A DNA stretch of 64,000 bases from Phytophthora colocasiae (Eukaryota; Oomycota; Peronosporomycetes; Peronosporales; Peronosporaceae), in contig JAGKQI010000073.1 of NCBI GenBank assembly GCA_018806915.1, positions 992,001 to 1,056,000 on the forward strand, given 5' to 3'. The position numbers and the translations under genes are program-made. A model generated the notes under the pieces. That model was given only the letters and a program-made list of their open reading frames with translations, was not told the origin of the DNA and did no database searches. Shown here in pieces: positions 21,095-31,443 of the stretch. Position 1 is the first letter of the stretch. Every line of letters begins with the position of its first letter.

Positions 21095-21993
21095 CGAACT
21101 TGCTTGGTGTATCTTGATGATTGTGTGGTGTTCAGTGAGGACTTTCCTACCCACTTGGTACGGTTAAAGCAAGTTTTGGAACGGTTCCGAGCGGCCGGAT
21201 TTAAACTCAAAATGAAGAAATGCAAGTGGGGACGCGACCAGGTAGCGTTCCTGGGGCATATAGTGACGCCTTCAGGGATACTGCCTAACCCGGAGAAGGT
21301 GAAGTCGGTGATGACCTTGAAGAACCCGCACGACTTGCACACCGTTCGAGCGTTCCTAGGACTGACGAGTTATTTCCGGCGATACATTCCGGGGTACGCT
21401 GCGATCACCGCTCCCATAGAACGCTTAAAAGGAAAAGGCGTTCCGTTCGAGTGGTCCGAAGACTGTGAGTCAGCGTTCCGACAATTGAAGCGGAGGCTGG
21501 TGGAACCACCGATCCTAGTGTACCCGGATTTCTCGAAGCGTTTCAAATTGTATGTGGACTCTTCCACGATGGCCATTGGAGCGTGCCTAATGCAGACCGT
21601 GGACGGACGGGAGCGTGTAGTAGCGTACGCGAGTAAACTGCTTGTCGGATCCGAGAAGAATTGGGTCAACAAGACCAACGGGACTTCCGAGATCGAGTGT
21701 TGGGGAATCGTGTGGGCCACGAGGAAGTTCCGCTGCTACTTGGATCGTCGCGAGTTCGATTTATACACGGACCACAAGGCGTTGACTTGGGTATTCGACG
21801 AAAAGAACCGTACCAGTAACGCTAAACTGTCCCGCTGGGCGATGGAGCTCTCGCAGCTACGCTTCAAGGTGTTCCATAAACCGGGAACCGCGATGGGTCA
21901 CGTGGACGGACTTTCAAGGCTGCACGCTGACACCATCAACGCCGTGACCATGGCTGACCTGTTGAATGACGCGCACTCCGATGGGGACGGTTC
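21095..21993 (+). pseudogene. Element A pol, part 2: RT YLDD motif and RNase H
   Basis: Directly after the MULE target duplication the A frame resumes with VYLDDCVVFSEDF, the RT catalytic motif, then AFLGHIVTPSGILPNPEKV and VRAFLGLTSYFRRYIPGYAA. A Gypsy RNase H follows (VDSSTMAIGACLMQ, IECWGIVWATRKFRCYL, FDLYTDHKALTWVF). The frame is open to 21993, where element B enters with a 4-bp GTTC duplication. It resumes in the same frame at 35770. Only one RNase H domain is present, in contrast to B. Confidence 0.9.
21990..21993. repeat. Target-site duplication of element B, left (GTTC)
   Basis: Matches 35770-35773. The length of four equals that of element A. Confidence 0.8.
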
Positions 21994-23415
21994 TGTGGTG
22001 GAGCGGATCTGGCCAAAATCTGGTTGAGGCCGATCGCGATCGCCACTTGCGCCCAGACACCGACTAACGGAGGGGGTCCCCCGATGATCCGTGATCTTGT
22101 TGCGTGTAGTGTTCACCTTGTGTACCCGTCGGTAGGCGGGTTACGCTCTTCCAGGAAACTTCTGAAGATGTCTTGGGACGAGAAGAATGTCTTGGGTGAC
22201 GTAGGGGTGATGAGATAGCGTGGGAATACTTCACTCTACCTCGGAGGGGTTGATCCGGGTCACAGGCGAATACTCGAGCCTTGATCCGGTCGCCTGATCT
22301 TCGATCTAGGTCTTCCAAGGGTCCAATGTTCGGGATCTGATCCCTTCCTTTACGATGCTTGCCGCTTCCTATAGCGGGGGTCTTGATAGGTTGAGAGTCG
22401 ACGAGATCGTCAGGCCAAGCAGCCAATTCCTTCCGATCCGTAGTTCGCACGTAAAGGATAGATCACTAGATAGGGTAAAACTGGCCAATGTATTATCCAG
22501 GATTAACCTCTATGCTAGATCTCTTCTCCTTACCTTCTTGATGCCGGGGGGCCAATGTAATTCCCAGTTCCGGTCTTGAACGAAGGCACTTGTGATGTCC
22601 AGAGCAAATTCGATTCTGTTTATGGTTATTCCTATGTCTACTAGCCCCATCCTCATCTGCTATCCTACGATTACCTGACATCCGGCTACACAGCTGCCCT
22701 TCCGATCTTCGATCTTGATCTCACCTAACCCCTGATCGCGATCTCGATCTGCCGATCTGGCGATCAGCCGATCTGGCGATCTGGCGATCTGGCGATCAGG
22801 CGATCTGGCGATCAGCCGATCAGCCGATCTGTCGATCTGGCGATCAGCTGATCAGCCGATCTGGCGATCAGCCGATCTCGATCAACCATCTCGGTCATCG
22901 ATCTTGGTCCACCGTCTTGAACAATGATCCCGATCAGCAGCCCTCATACTTGATCTCGCGTGCCTGCGTCGTCGACATTCCAGGTCTTGAGCTTCCCAGA
23001 CTTGATCACCACTCCCCACGCGACTAACACTGCCATCAGGTCCCCTCGGCAGCATCTCACGGTTATGTTGTCACCGGCCCACCATAGATCACACCGATCC
23101 CGACCCTCTGCCGCCTTGATCTCCTTCTCATGCGACCTCAGGCGAGGCGCCCTTTTCTCCTCCGACCCTGAGCCGCCACGCGGGACCGCGCGACGGGTTC
23201 TCCAATCACTTAGTCTCACTTGACCAAGACACCATCCATTCATCGCTGGCGAGATCCAGACGAACATCGATCTGGATCCATTCGTCAGCCATCGTTCGCG
23301 CAATCTGGGGTCATCAACTGACATCTTGCTTCGCCAGAGGCCCCTGTCGCTTGATCCGACTCTCTTAGGGCCTGACGTTGCCTTTTCTCGGATTTCTTAT
23401 TCGCGCTTCACCACA
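21994..23415 (-). repeat. Element B LTR (3' LTR in B orientation), 1,422 bp
   Basis: It starts TGTGGTGGAGCGG and ends GCGCTTCACCACA on the plus strand. It carries the long version of a GATC-rich minisatellite at 22734-22884. Confidence 0.95.
22734..22884. repeat. GATC-rich minisatellite in the B LTR (expanded allele)
   Basis: About 150 bp built of variants of CGATCTGG and CGATCAGC. The other LTR (35168-35238) has about 71 bp of the same array, so it changed by 80 bp after insertion. Confidence 0.9.
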
Positions 23416-23541
23416 TCCGCCCCCAGCCTGCAAGTTGGTCCGTCTCGGTCCACTTCAGGTCTCATTCTCCAATCTTCAGCCCAAGGCACAAGTCACCCCG
23501 ACAACACTTCGACCACCACCAACGGATCCCTTCCAGTCTCC

Positions 23542-26166
23542 ATGAGCCAGCAAGGAAGTGATCCCGGGAGCGATTATTTGCCTACACCTCCCGATTCCCA
23601 AGATCCCCGACGGTCCGCCATCTCCCCATTCCGACATCTCGCGACGTTCGTCGGGTCCGGCTCCAGACCACGCACGCCCGCTCTCATCCGATGAGGCTGG
23701 GCCGATGCCGGGCAGTCCAGGGTGGGATCGCCTGGTGCGCGAACGTGATCAACTAAGTCGTGAAGCCATGGAACTTCGGGCGCATGTCGACGCCATGGAG
23801 CGGTTCCGGGCAGACCAGCAGGGCGAGATTGCGCGTCTGGAGCGCGAGATCGCTGATCTCGCGGAGGAAGCCTCTGATCTCGATGGATTGCGTATGCAGG
23901 TTCACCAGCTCCGATCGGAACGCGACGAGTTCGCGCGGCGTCTCAACTCTGCCCAGGCAGACCTAGATCGAGCTACAGAGGACAGGGATCGTCTGACCGA
24001 AGAGGTGGAACAAGCCACCAACGAGATCCAGGATCTCCAGGCGAAAGCCCGGATCCATGCTTGCGATTTGGCTGAGGCGAAGCAAGACTCCATCACTGCC
24101 AAGGCCAGCTACAACCGGATCTCGGCTGATCTTGCACATCTCCAACTGGATTCCAGCCCCACGCCTTCGACAGGGGCTCCCACCCGACTGGCCCTGGCTG
24201 AGCGAGATCGAGCCTTGGCGGACTCCGCCCGAGCGATCGCTTCCCTGACCAGTATCGCTGGTGAACGCGACCTAGCCACCGATCAACTCGCCCACGCTAA
24301 CTCCGAACTGAACCGAGTCACTTCGGAGCGGGATCGCCTACTCGTGGAACGAGACCAAGCGTTCGCAGATCGTGACAGAGCACAGGCGGATCTCAGCGCC
24401 GAGCGACAACGATCCACTCGTCTAGGTGCGCATATAGTCTAGATCCCCCTCCACCTGACCATGATCACTCATATTCTGTTTGTCGTAGAGGATGATCTGA
24501 TCGGTACCCATGCCGAAGTGCAGGAGTTAGAAGCGAGTCTTCAGGCATTGCAGGAGAACTACGATCAGGCAGAAGGTGACGTAATGGCGACCACCAACGT
24601 CCTGACCGAAATGGTGTCTCGGCTCCGCGCTGCTCAAGATGAACGGGGGGTCAAACGTGCTCTCAGTCCGCCCCCATCTCCTGCTACATCGCCCCCGCAC
24701 AAGACCTCGCGGACGGAGCCTCCCCCGGCCGATCACGACGCGGCCCCACCTGATGTTCCCGCTGGAGACCAACCCGGTGGCCAGGCCCAGGCGACCGAGC
24801 TCGAAGAAAAGCACGAGGAAAGCCCAGACCCCTTCGATCTGGGTCCTGAACCCGCGATCCCGACTGGGCCGGATGCGGAGGAAGCAGATCGCACCCAGGC
24901 CACCTCGCAAGTGACCGTGGAAGCACCTTCCCCGAAGAAGGGTGGCTCGGATCGGTCCAAACGTAAACCCGATCCAGAGCATGACGATGACGCGGAGGAT
25001 TCTGGCGCTGGATCCGACGACGCTCTTCGGGCTACGATACTCCGATCGCTGTCGTGGCACCGCCGGCATGGAAATCCTCCTCCAGCATCCGGTGATCAAG
25101 GGGGGCCTGCTCCATCGACGCCTCCGGCGCAGCCGGCACACCTCCGGGCGGCAGTTCCCCACAGACTCCGATCACTTCTCCTCAGGGGTCCCCGAGGGGT
25201 AGTCCAGCTGGCGGGAGCCCTCCCGGTGGGGGATCTCCGGGTGGCGGCTCTCCCGGCGGCTCGCCACGCCCCCAGCTGCACCCTCCCCTGTTCGCGATCA
25301 GCTCGTCTATTCCCGGGTATGCGAACGTCCGGCAGTTTGCGGCTGGTGATGTCTTCCCGTGGGATCCGATGTTCGTCGGAACTTTGGCGATCGTCGGTAT
25401 GATCCTCTCCACATTGTCCAAGAGGCTGCTGCTACCTCCCGGATTCCTCTACCCCGCGAGATCACCGGCTAATCGCCCTTCCCGAGCCGGGGTCGGTTGG
25501 TTGGCTAGCCTGATCACTGGGCCCAACGTGCAGGCCCTACTTGCTACCCGACCTTGGGAGGTGCTCCGCAACCGACCGGCCCCCCTCACCTTCGATCTCG
25601 GTCTACATCGTCGTGCTGGAACCATGCTGGGGCGGATCGCGGATGCCTACGCCGCCTTCGAGTCAGATCACCTGCAGGCCTACTGGGAATCAACCCATTA
25701 TCTCGAGATCACGAAGGCGATGTATGAAGCTGATCCTGATCTCCGTCGGTATTACCTCGAGCGTCGGCAACGGCGTAGCCGTACCGGAGAACGTTGGCGG
25801 CTGCTGTTGGGACGATTCCTGCCCATGATGAGGGCGATGTGGGCGGACATCGATCTTCTGCTCGATCCCTACTTCCTGCACTTCCCTACTATCCGTGATC
25901 AGGTATACTGGTACCCCGGATCGGCCTCCCGAATGGCTAACCTGGCCCAGCCGACTCTGAACCGACCGGAGCCCACCGATCTGATCTCTGCGTTGGCAGA
26001 ATGCGATCAGGAGGACCCTTGGCGCAACCATTACCGCGATCGGCCGGCAGATCACCCGTCCCGGCAGATCCCACGGCTCGAAAACAAGTTTAACCCGCCT
26101 GCTCCACCTACACCTCCTGGGACTCCTGATCCCGCGATCTCGACCAGTCCGGAGGTGATCAGCTGA
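23542..26166 (+). CDS. Antisense gene of element B: coiled-coil protein with a 63-nt intron
   Basis: The gene lies opposite to B's gag-pol, 126 bp inside the LTR border. From MSQQGSDPGSDYLPTPPDS the frame shifts once near 23,600-23,640 into a long coiled coil (RLVRERDQLSREAMELRAHV through SERDRLLVERDQAFADRDRA). At 24426 a donor GTGCGC, a CTGAC branch-like motif and an acceptor GTCGTAG (to 24488) define a 63-nt intron containing a stop. Splicing gives TRLEDDLIGTHAEVQELEAS and the coiled coil continues without a break. A Pro/Gly/Ser-rich region follows, with one more frame change or a second intron near 25,015-25,150. Then comes a globular C-terminal part (25369-26166) rich in Trp, Tyr and Arg (YWESTHYL, RRQRRSRTGERWRLLLGRF, DQVYWYPGSASR). 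I do not recognise the domain. The function is unknown; the intron argues for real antisense expression. Confidence 0.65.
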
Positions 26167-26502
26167 GCCCAGAGTCGGTCAGCACGCTTACATATTCTCT
26201 ATCACGATCCGGTACTTCGCCACGCGATCCTGACTCCAGCCTAGCCTCTTTTCAATTCCACGTAATCTTTCCAGCTTCAAAACCAGCGTTCTTCTCCATA
26301 CTTACTCCACAGTTTCGATCCCATTTAGCATCTTCGAAATCTCCACACCTTCCATCCAATCACTCCGGTTTCACATGCATATACAAGAAAAATATAAAAT
26401 CTCCACGAAAAATATAAAATCTCCACATCCGATCCAGATAGACATCCAGATCAGCATCCGCGATCTCGGCGTTGTGACCCGGTCACGTCGCCTTCTCTGC
26501 GT

Positions 26503-26974
26503 CTACACCTCTTCGTGCGACTGCATCACGCCAAACCGATTTCGGTTAGCATGATCACGTAGGAACGCGCTCAGTATGGCTCCACAGTTAAGATCAGCTT
26601 CGTCGACCCAAGTTGGTTCATCATAACCGACCCAGTGCACCAGGAATTCACGATAGATCCGGCCGTAGCGAGTCCGTTTCCCACTTCGCATGTCCGAGAT
26701 CCGTTCGACCTCGTACTCGTCGGCATCCAGATCTGGGACCCAACTGTCACTCCGGAAGGAGGATCTCATCGAAATCTAGCCGATCTGCTTCATCCACAGT
26801 CAACTCGACCCGCGGTCGATCCGGAAAATTCCGCACCAGCTTTAGCTTAGAAACATGGACCACTGGAAAGATATGGTAATCAGATCCCGCGATCTCCAGC
26901 TTGATCGTGAATTCGTTGAGCTTCTCTGCAACACGGAACGGGCCGTGCCAAAAGGTGAGCGAGTTTACGTGCAT
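26503..26974 (-). pseudogene. Element B integrase C-terminal part and chromodomain
   Basis: One frame reads SLTFWHGPFRVAEKLNEF and VVHVSKLKLVRNFPDRP, the usual C-terminal integrase tail. A second frame gives the chromodomain DEYEVERISDMRSGKR, then REFLVHWVGYDEPTWVDEAD. The two are offset by one frame change near 26,760. Chromodomains of Gypsy integrases bind modified histones and bias insertion. It ends at the stop at 26503. Confidence 0.8.
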
Positions 26975-27583
26975 ACCCTTCCTTCACACGATCTAGGTAT
27001 AGCCAAACTCGTGATCCAGCTTCGATCTGATGCGGATCGACATCCTCATTGTGCCGATCGGCTCGATCTGCAATCGCCTCTCGTAGTCTAGCGTTGACCT
27101 GCTCTCGCGACTGCTGGTAGTATCTCTGAACCCGATACCTCCACCGTCTTGGATCGCGATCGTGGCGTCTGGTCGATCCGATCGGGATCGTTGCCTCCAA
27201 CGTCGATCTCGGATCCCATCCATGTACCAGGTAATGAGGGTATCTCCCCGAACCCGATCGTGAGCCGTATTAATGGCGAACGTCAGTCTCTCCGCGTATT
27301 CATCCCAGTCCTTCTGATCGAGATCTTGAACATACATCTTGATCGCCCTAGTCGCCGTTTGCACCATCCGTTCCGCAGTCCCGTTGGCTTGCGGCCGGTA
27401 GGCCATCGTCGCCCGTTGTCGCTGCCCCAGGATCTTATTGAACGATCTGAAGAAGTCGGACATGAAACCCGGTTCTCGATCGTGCCTGATCATCTCGCTA
27501 GCACCAAATCTGCGGAACACGCATTCTTCATAAGATTCCGCGACGGTCTGGGCCGATCGGGAGGAACTGGCCTTTGCGATCAC
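26880..27583 (-). pseudogene. Element B integrase catalytic core
   Basis: The frame holds EMIRHDREPGFMSDFFRSF (second catalytic Asp region), MAYRPQANGTAERMVQT (with the catalytic Glu) and DEYAERLTFAINTAHD. The first catalytic Asp (AMDHIPS) lies at the end of the preceding frame near 27,670, so a frame change separates them. Another shift near 27,200 leads to RVQRYYQQSREQVNARLREA and GSRVWLYLDRVKEGYARKL. Confidence 0.8.
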
Positions 27584-29516
27584 ATATCCCGTGAACAGAT
27601 CGACCCAGATCAGTAGTTCGGTGTTGCCTTTGTTGGATCTGGGCAGAAGGTATGTGATCCATTGCTATGATCTGGAATGGGTATGTCGCCTGCAGATTCC
27701 CCGGCGACTCGCCCCGGATCGTGGGTCTCCCCTTCCCGGTCTCACAATCTACACACTCGCCTACGTATCGCTGCACGCTCCGATATAATCCCCTCCAGTG
27801 GAAATGATCTCGGATCCGCTGATAAGTGCGTCCGATCCCCTGATGTCCTCCTTCCAGAGTCGTATGATAGTGGTGGAGGACATCCTGCTGTAGCGTTTCT
27901 GGAACTACAAGTCTCATCAGGCGATCGCGATCACCTCTTGATCTCGGCCCTGGTGGGCAGTAAAACAACAGATCTTGTTCATCTACCTCGTACTCGGAGG
28001 CGATCTTGGCGTAGGATCCAGATTCGGCTCGAGTAAGATCCGCGATCTGCCCAGCCAGGTACTTCTTTAGTCCTGCGATCCAGACCTCCTCGTCCTGGGC
28101 TCGCCTGATCCGATCAACCCGCATCTCCCGGATCAGTTCCTCTCGCAAGACAGCGGCGCCAGGTCGCGCTCGGGCTGCACGCGTGGCTACTGCCGACACT
28201 TGCACAGATCGATCTTCAACTCGAGGGATCAACACCTCATTAAGCCGATTCAGGGTGATCAGATCGCATCGATCTGTCTCATCGTGGACTTCGATCCCGC
28301 TTCCTCGCTGCAGCGCGGCACTCGCCAAGCTATCTGCGCTCCCATTCCAGTCTCTCTTCACATGGACCAGCTCGTGATCTCCCCAATTCCGCAAGTGATC
28401 TAGCACCTTCTGTTTCAGTAGCGTCAATCCTGGCGCCTTGCAGTCGATCTCGCCCCGGACTTGTCGGATTACCAGATTCGAATCGCCACAAACGACCAAA
28501 CGGCGGCGTTCTAACTGTGCGATCATGCCAAGACCTAGCAAGAGTCCACGGTATTCCGCTTCATTGACAGTGAGGCTTTCAGCATAATCCGATCTAGCCT
28601 TGATCACCTTCCACTCTGGTAAACTCCACACGATCGCGCTGAAAGCGCCTCCTCCTCGTTTCACGCGTGCCGATCCGTCGAAACTTATAACCCACAACTC
28701 CTCATCTGGGTCTACAGTGGGGATCGGCATCTGGATCCGACGTTTTGGCTCCTTTCGCGGCGCGATCGCGATCAGAGCTTCGTCGATCTCCGATCGGGGC
28801 GTTATGTTAGCTGCGATCGCCCCCAGTATTTCATCCTCCCCCTTCGTACACTTCGTGATCTCGAGTGTCCACGGGGACAGAAGAGCAGACCATTGTCCCA
28901 GACGTCCTTGGAGGCCGGCAGACTTGAACAGCCAGGCAAGCGTCGAGTGTCGGGTTAGGACCTTGATCCGACGTCCCACCAACAAGGTGTAGTGTAGATC
29001 CAAGATCCGAAGTAGAGCTAACACCTCCTTTTCGGCAACATTATAATTCAGCTCGTTGGTCTTCAAGGTTCGGCTGGCAAACGCGACCGGGTGGTAGATC
29101 TGGTCGTGTTCCTGCATTAGTGCGGCGGAAATCGCCCAGTCACTAGCGTACACGATCACCACGGGTAACTTCGTCGTGTCGAAGTGGCGAAGGATCGGGG
29201 TCGACGCGATCTTGGTCTTCAAGGCTGTAAACGCCCTGTATGCCCTACCCCACCTCTCGTCACCAGTCTTTAGGCCCAGGTTGGTTCCGATCTCGCTTGA
29301 ACAGGGTGAAGACATCGCCCCCAAGTCAGGATCCGTTGTACTATCGCTTCTTTGAGTCGGGATATCTAGCGATCTATCCCGATCCGACTTAAGCGCGACG
29401 GGATCTTGAGTGATCAGGTCCATGCTATCCATGATCTTTCGTAGATCTGGTCGCTTCTTCCAGTTCTGCGAACTCCACCTCACGTAGTTCATATAGGACC
29501 GATGCATAGATCGCAT
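27528..29516 (-). CDS. Element B pol: tethered RNase H, second (archaeal/plant-type) RNase H and integrase zinc domain
   Basis: This is a single 662-residue frame. It contains the Gypsy RNase H (VIVYASDWAISAALMQEHD, NYNVAEKEVLALLRIL). It then contains a second, separate RNase H: WVISFDGSARVKRGGGAFSA, LTVNEAEYRGLLLGLGM, VVCGDSNLVIRQVRGEIDC and WNGSADSLASAAL, with the D-E-D-D pattern expected of an active type-I fold. After a linker comes the integrase HHCC zinc domain (HHYHTTLEGGHQGIGRTYQR ... GECVDC). Dual RNase H elements are known from plant Tat retrotransposons and have been reported in oomycetes. Confidence 0.85.
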   Translation of the reverse strand: MRSMHRSYMNYVRWSSQNWKKRPDLRKIMDSMDLITQDPVALKSDRDRSLDIPTQRSDSTTDPDLGAMSSPCSSEIGTNLGLKTGDERWGRAYRAFTALKTKIASTPILRHFDTTKLPVVIVYASDWAISAALMQEHDQIYHPVAFASRTLKTNELNYNVAEKEVLALLRILDLHYTLLVGRRIKVLTRHSTLAWLFKSAGLQGRLGQWSALLSPWTLEITKCTKGEDEILGAIAANITPRSEIDEALIAIAPRKEPKRRIQMPIPTVDPDEELWVISFDGSARVKRGGGAFSAIVWSLPEWKVIKARSDYAESLTVNEAEYRGLLLGLGMIAQLERRRLVVCGDSNLVIRQVRGEIDCKAPGLTLLKQKVLDHLRNWGDHELVHVKRDWNGSADSLASAALQRGSGIEVHDETDRCDLITLNRLNEVLIPRVEDRSVQVSAVATRAARARPGAAVLREELIREMRVDRIRRAQDEEVWIAGLKKYLAGQIADLTRAESGSYAKIASEYEVDEQDLLFYCPPGPRSRGDRDRLMRLVVPETLQQDVLHHYHTTLEGGHQGIGRTYQRIRDHFHWRGLYRSVQRYVGECVDCETGKGRPTIRGESPGNLQATYPFQIIAMDHIPSAQIQQRQHRTTDLGRSVHGICDRKGQFLPIGPDRRGIL

Positions 29517-30379
29517 AATCCTCGATGAACCGACTATAGTAATTCAAACTTCCAAGGAACGATTGCATGGATCGGAGTGATCCAGGGAATGGTAGATCCG
29601 TCAGAGACTTCAGGTCCTTCGGGTTTGCCTCCAATCCATCGATCGACACTTTGTGTCCGAGATATTCCACCTTATCCATGCCCCAGAAGCTCTTTGCCAC
29701 ACTGATCGAGAGATTCCACTTATCGCAGGCCTCCAATAGGCCTTCCACCCGATCGCACATTTGATCCCATGATCCAGCCGTGATCAAGATATCGTCGATG
29801 TATGATCTCCGACCTAGCACCGACGGACGACCGGGATCTTCCGGGATCCCTGATTCGAACACATCCGCAGAGCCTTCCACATCTCCGGACTGGGAGATCT
29901 TCAGAAATCCATATAGGGCATTGTCCACAAGGCGTTGATAGATCTGAGGAGCGTTCTTCAGCCCGAACGGCATGCGATTCCACTCGAAAAGGCCAAATGG
30001 AGTGATGAAAGCCGAGATCGCGCGAGCTCGATCGGTCATTGATACGACCCAGAATCCACTCGCCATGTCTAATGAACAATACCACAGAACCTTTGTCAAG
30101 ATCTTCTAACAGGTCATTGATCAAAGGCATCGGGTAGATCATCAGCCTTGTGAGACCGTTCACCAGCCGATAATCGATACATAGTCGGATGTCTACACCG
30201 TTCTTCTTTATGATCACCACGATCGGAGATGCCCATGGCGATGTCGATGGCCGAATGATCTTGGCAGCTAGGAGTCCTTTGATAAGATCCGATACTTTCT
30301 CGCGAAACTGTGGCGCCACCTTTCCGGACTCGTTGTGCGATCGGCTTTGCATCACCCACGTCGATATCGCATATAACAC
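29425..30379 (-). pseudogene. Element B reverse transcriptase (one frameshift)
   Basis: Upstream frame: KIIRPSTSPWASPIVVIIKK, then IRLCIDYRLVNGLTRLMIYP and PLINDLLEDLDK. Downstream frame: VLWYCSLDMASGFWVVSM, ITPFGLFEWNRMPFGLKNAP and the catalytic RRSYIDDILITAGSW (YIDD). The junction lies near 30,090. Together they form a normal Gypsy RT. Confidence 0.85.
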
Positions 30380-30490
30380 CCTTGGCCGCTGGAGGAAGTG
30401 CGTTTCCCTTTCCGATCAGGAGATGTCGCTTCTTCCAAATAATCTGTCGAAGTTTCTCGATCTCCTCCGGGGTAGCCGATCCCGGATTTC

Positions 30491-31432
30491 CTACTTCTGC
30501 AGATCTTCAATCCTGACTTCTTCGGTGGTGGAGATCTGGATCTCTGGTACTACTGCGAGATTATCGGCTAGATCTTCGGTCGAAAAATCACCACTTTCGT
30601 GTAAGTGGGTCTGATCAGCGTTCTCGATCCCTTCAGGAGATGTCGGATCCGGTTCATCCGTTGATTGATCACGCAGCCTATCGTCCTTGGCTGTCAAGAT
30701 CGGGGTGTCTTTAACCCTGGGGACGGCATCGGCGTCGGATTCATGTTTGATCTCGATTTGAAAATCTGGTTTTCTGTTTTTCCTCGATCTCTTCTTCGCA
30801 TGTCCGATCTGTCCGATCTGGGGCCTGATCTGGCAAGCTCTCATTCGTCTCAGTCTCACCGCCCCCAGCTTCGCCACTCGGGTCTTGTCGGAACTGATCG
30901 TGATCGGTGGGGTATCCATGGGATCCGGTTGGGGATCGATGAATGCGACCTTGACTTCGGCTGTATCGGTTGGTGATCGCGGTTCCGGTGTCGATATTGG
31001 TGCAGGATCAGGGTCGGTCCTGGTTGCCCCACCTCGGCGAAGTATGGATCGCGGCGTAACGTAGGTCGGCCGTTCGACCGACGGTAAGGGGATCTCCACG
31101 GATTCCTGAGGTTCTGGTCTTGCGTCCACAGTCGCTTCTAGAGCTAGATTCTGCCACTCCATGTAACGTCGGGATCCGATCGACACAAACCCGGGAATCG
31201 AGGCACTTTTTTCCTGATCAAGTACCATTCCAACATGTAATCTGTGATCCAGTCGTAAAATCTTCTCGCTCAAATTCGTGATCACTAAGTACCGAGTTCG
31301 GCCGGGTCCATTCACCACTGTAGGTACCCATTGGTCGCCTCTGGTCACCCACAATTTTTCTGTCGCCGATAATTTCACTCTCGATGCGATCTCTTCAGAT
31401 CCCCCAACTGGGATATGTAGATCTTCCTCCAA
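30491..31432 (-). CDS. Element B protease-RT spacer ORF
   Basis: A 313-residue frame between protease and RT. The first 100 residues look globular (VTRGDQWVPTVVNGPGRTRY, LRLDHRLHVGMVLDQE), possibly a protease-adjacent domain. The rest is rich in Pro, Ser and Asp. I recognise no family beyond its position within pol. Confidence 0.6.
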   Translation of the reverse strand: MEEDLHIPVGGSEEIASRVKLSATEKLWVTRGDQWVPTVVNGPGRTRYLVITNLSEKILRLDHRLHVGMVLDQEKSASIPGFVSIGSRRYMEWQNLALEATVDARPEPQESVEIPLPSVERPTYVTPRSILRRGGATRTDPDPAPISTPEPRSPTDTAEVKVAFIDPQPDPMDTPPITISSDKTRVAKLGAVRLRRMRACQIRPQIGQIGHAKKRSRKNRKPDFQIEIKHESDADAVPRVKDTPILTAKDDRLRDQSTDEPDPTSPEGIENADQTHLHESGDFSTEDLADNLAVVPEIQISTTEEVRIEDLQK

Positions 31433-31443
31433 TTTTACCGATC

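Noticed and set aside
22734..22884. GATC array considered as a replication origin or CRISPR
   Set aside because: It is a simple minisatellite of short variants within an LTR, without spacers or origin motifs.
22944..23324. 126-residue minus ORF present in both B LTRs (also 35298-35678)
   Set aside because: The duplication is explained by the LTRs being copies; no domain and no start context support it.
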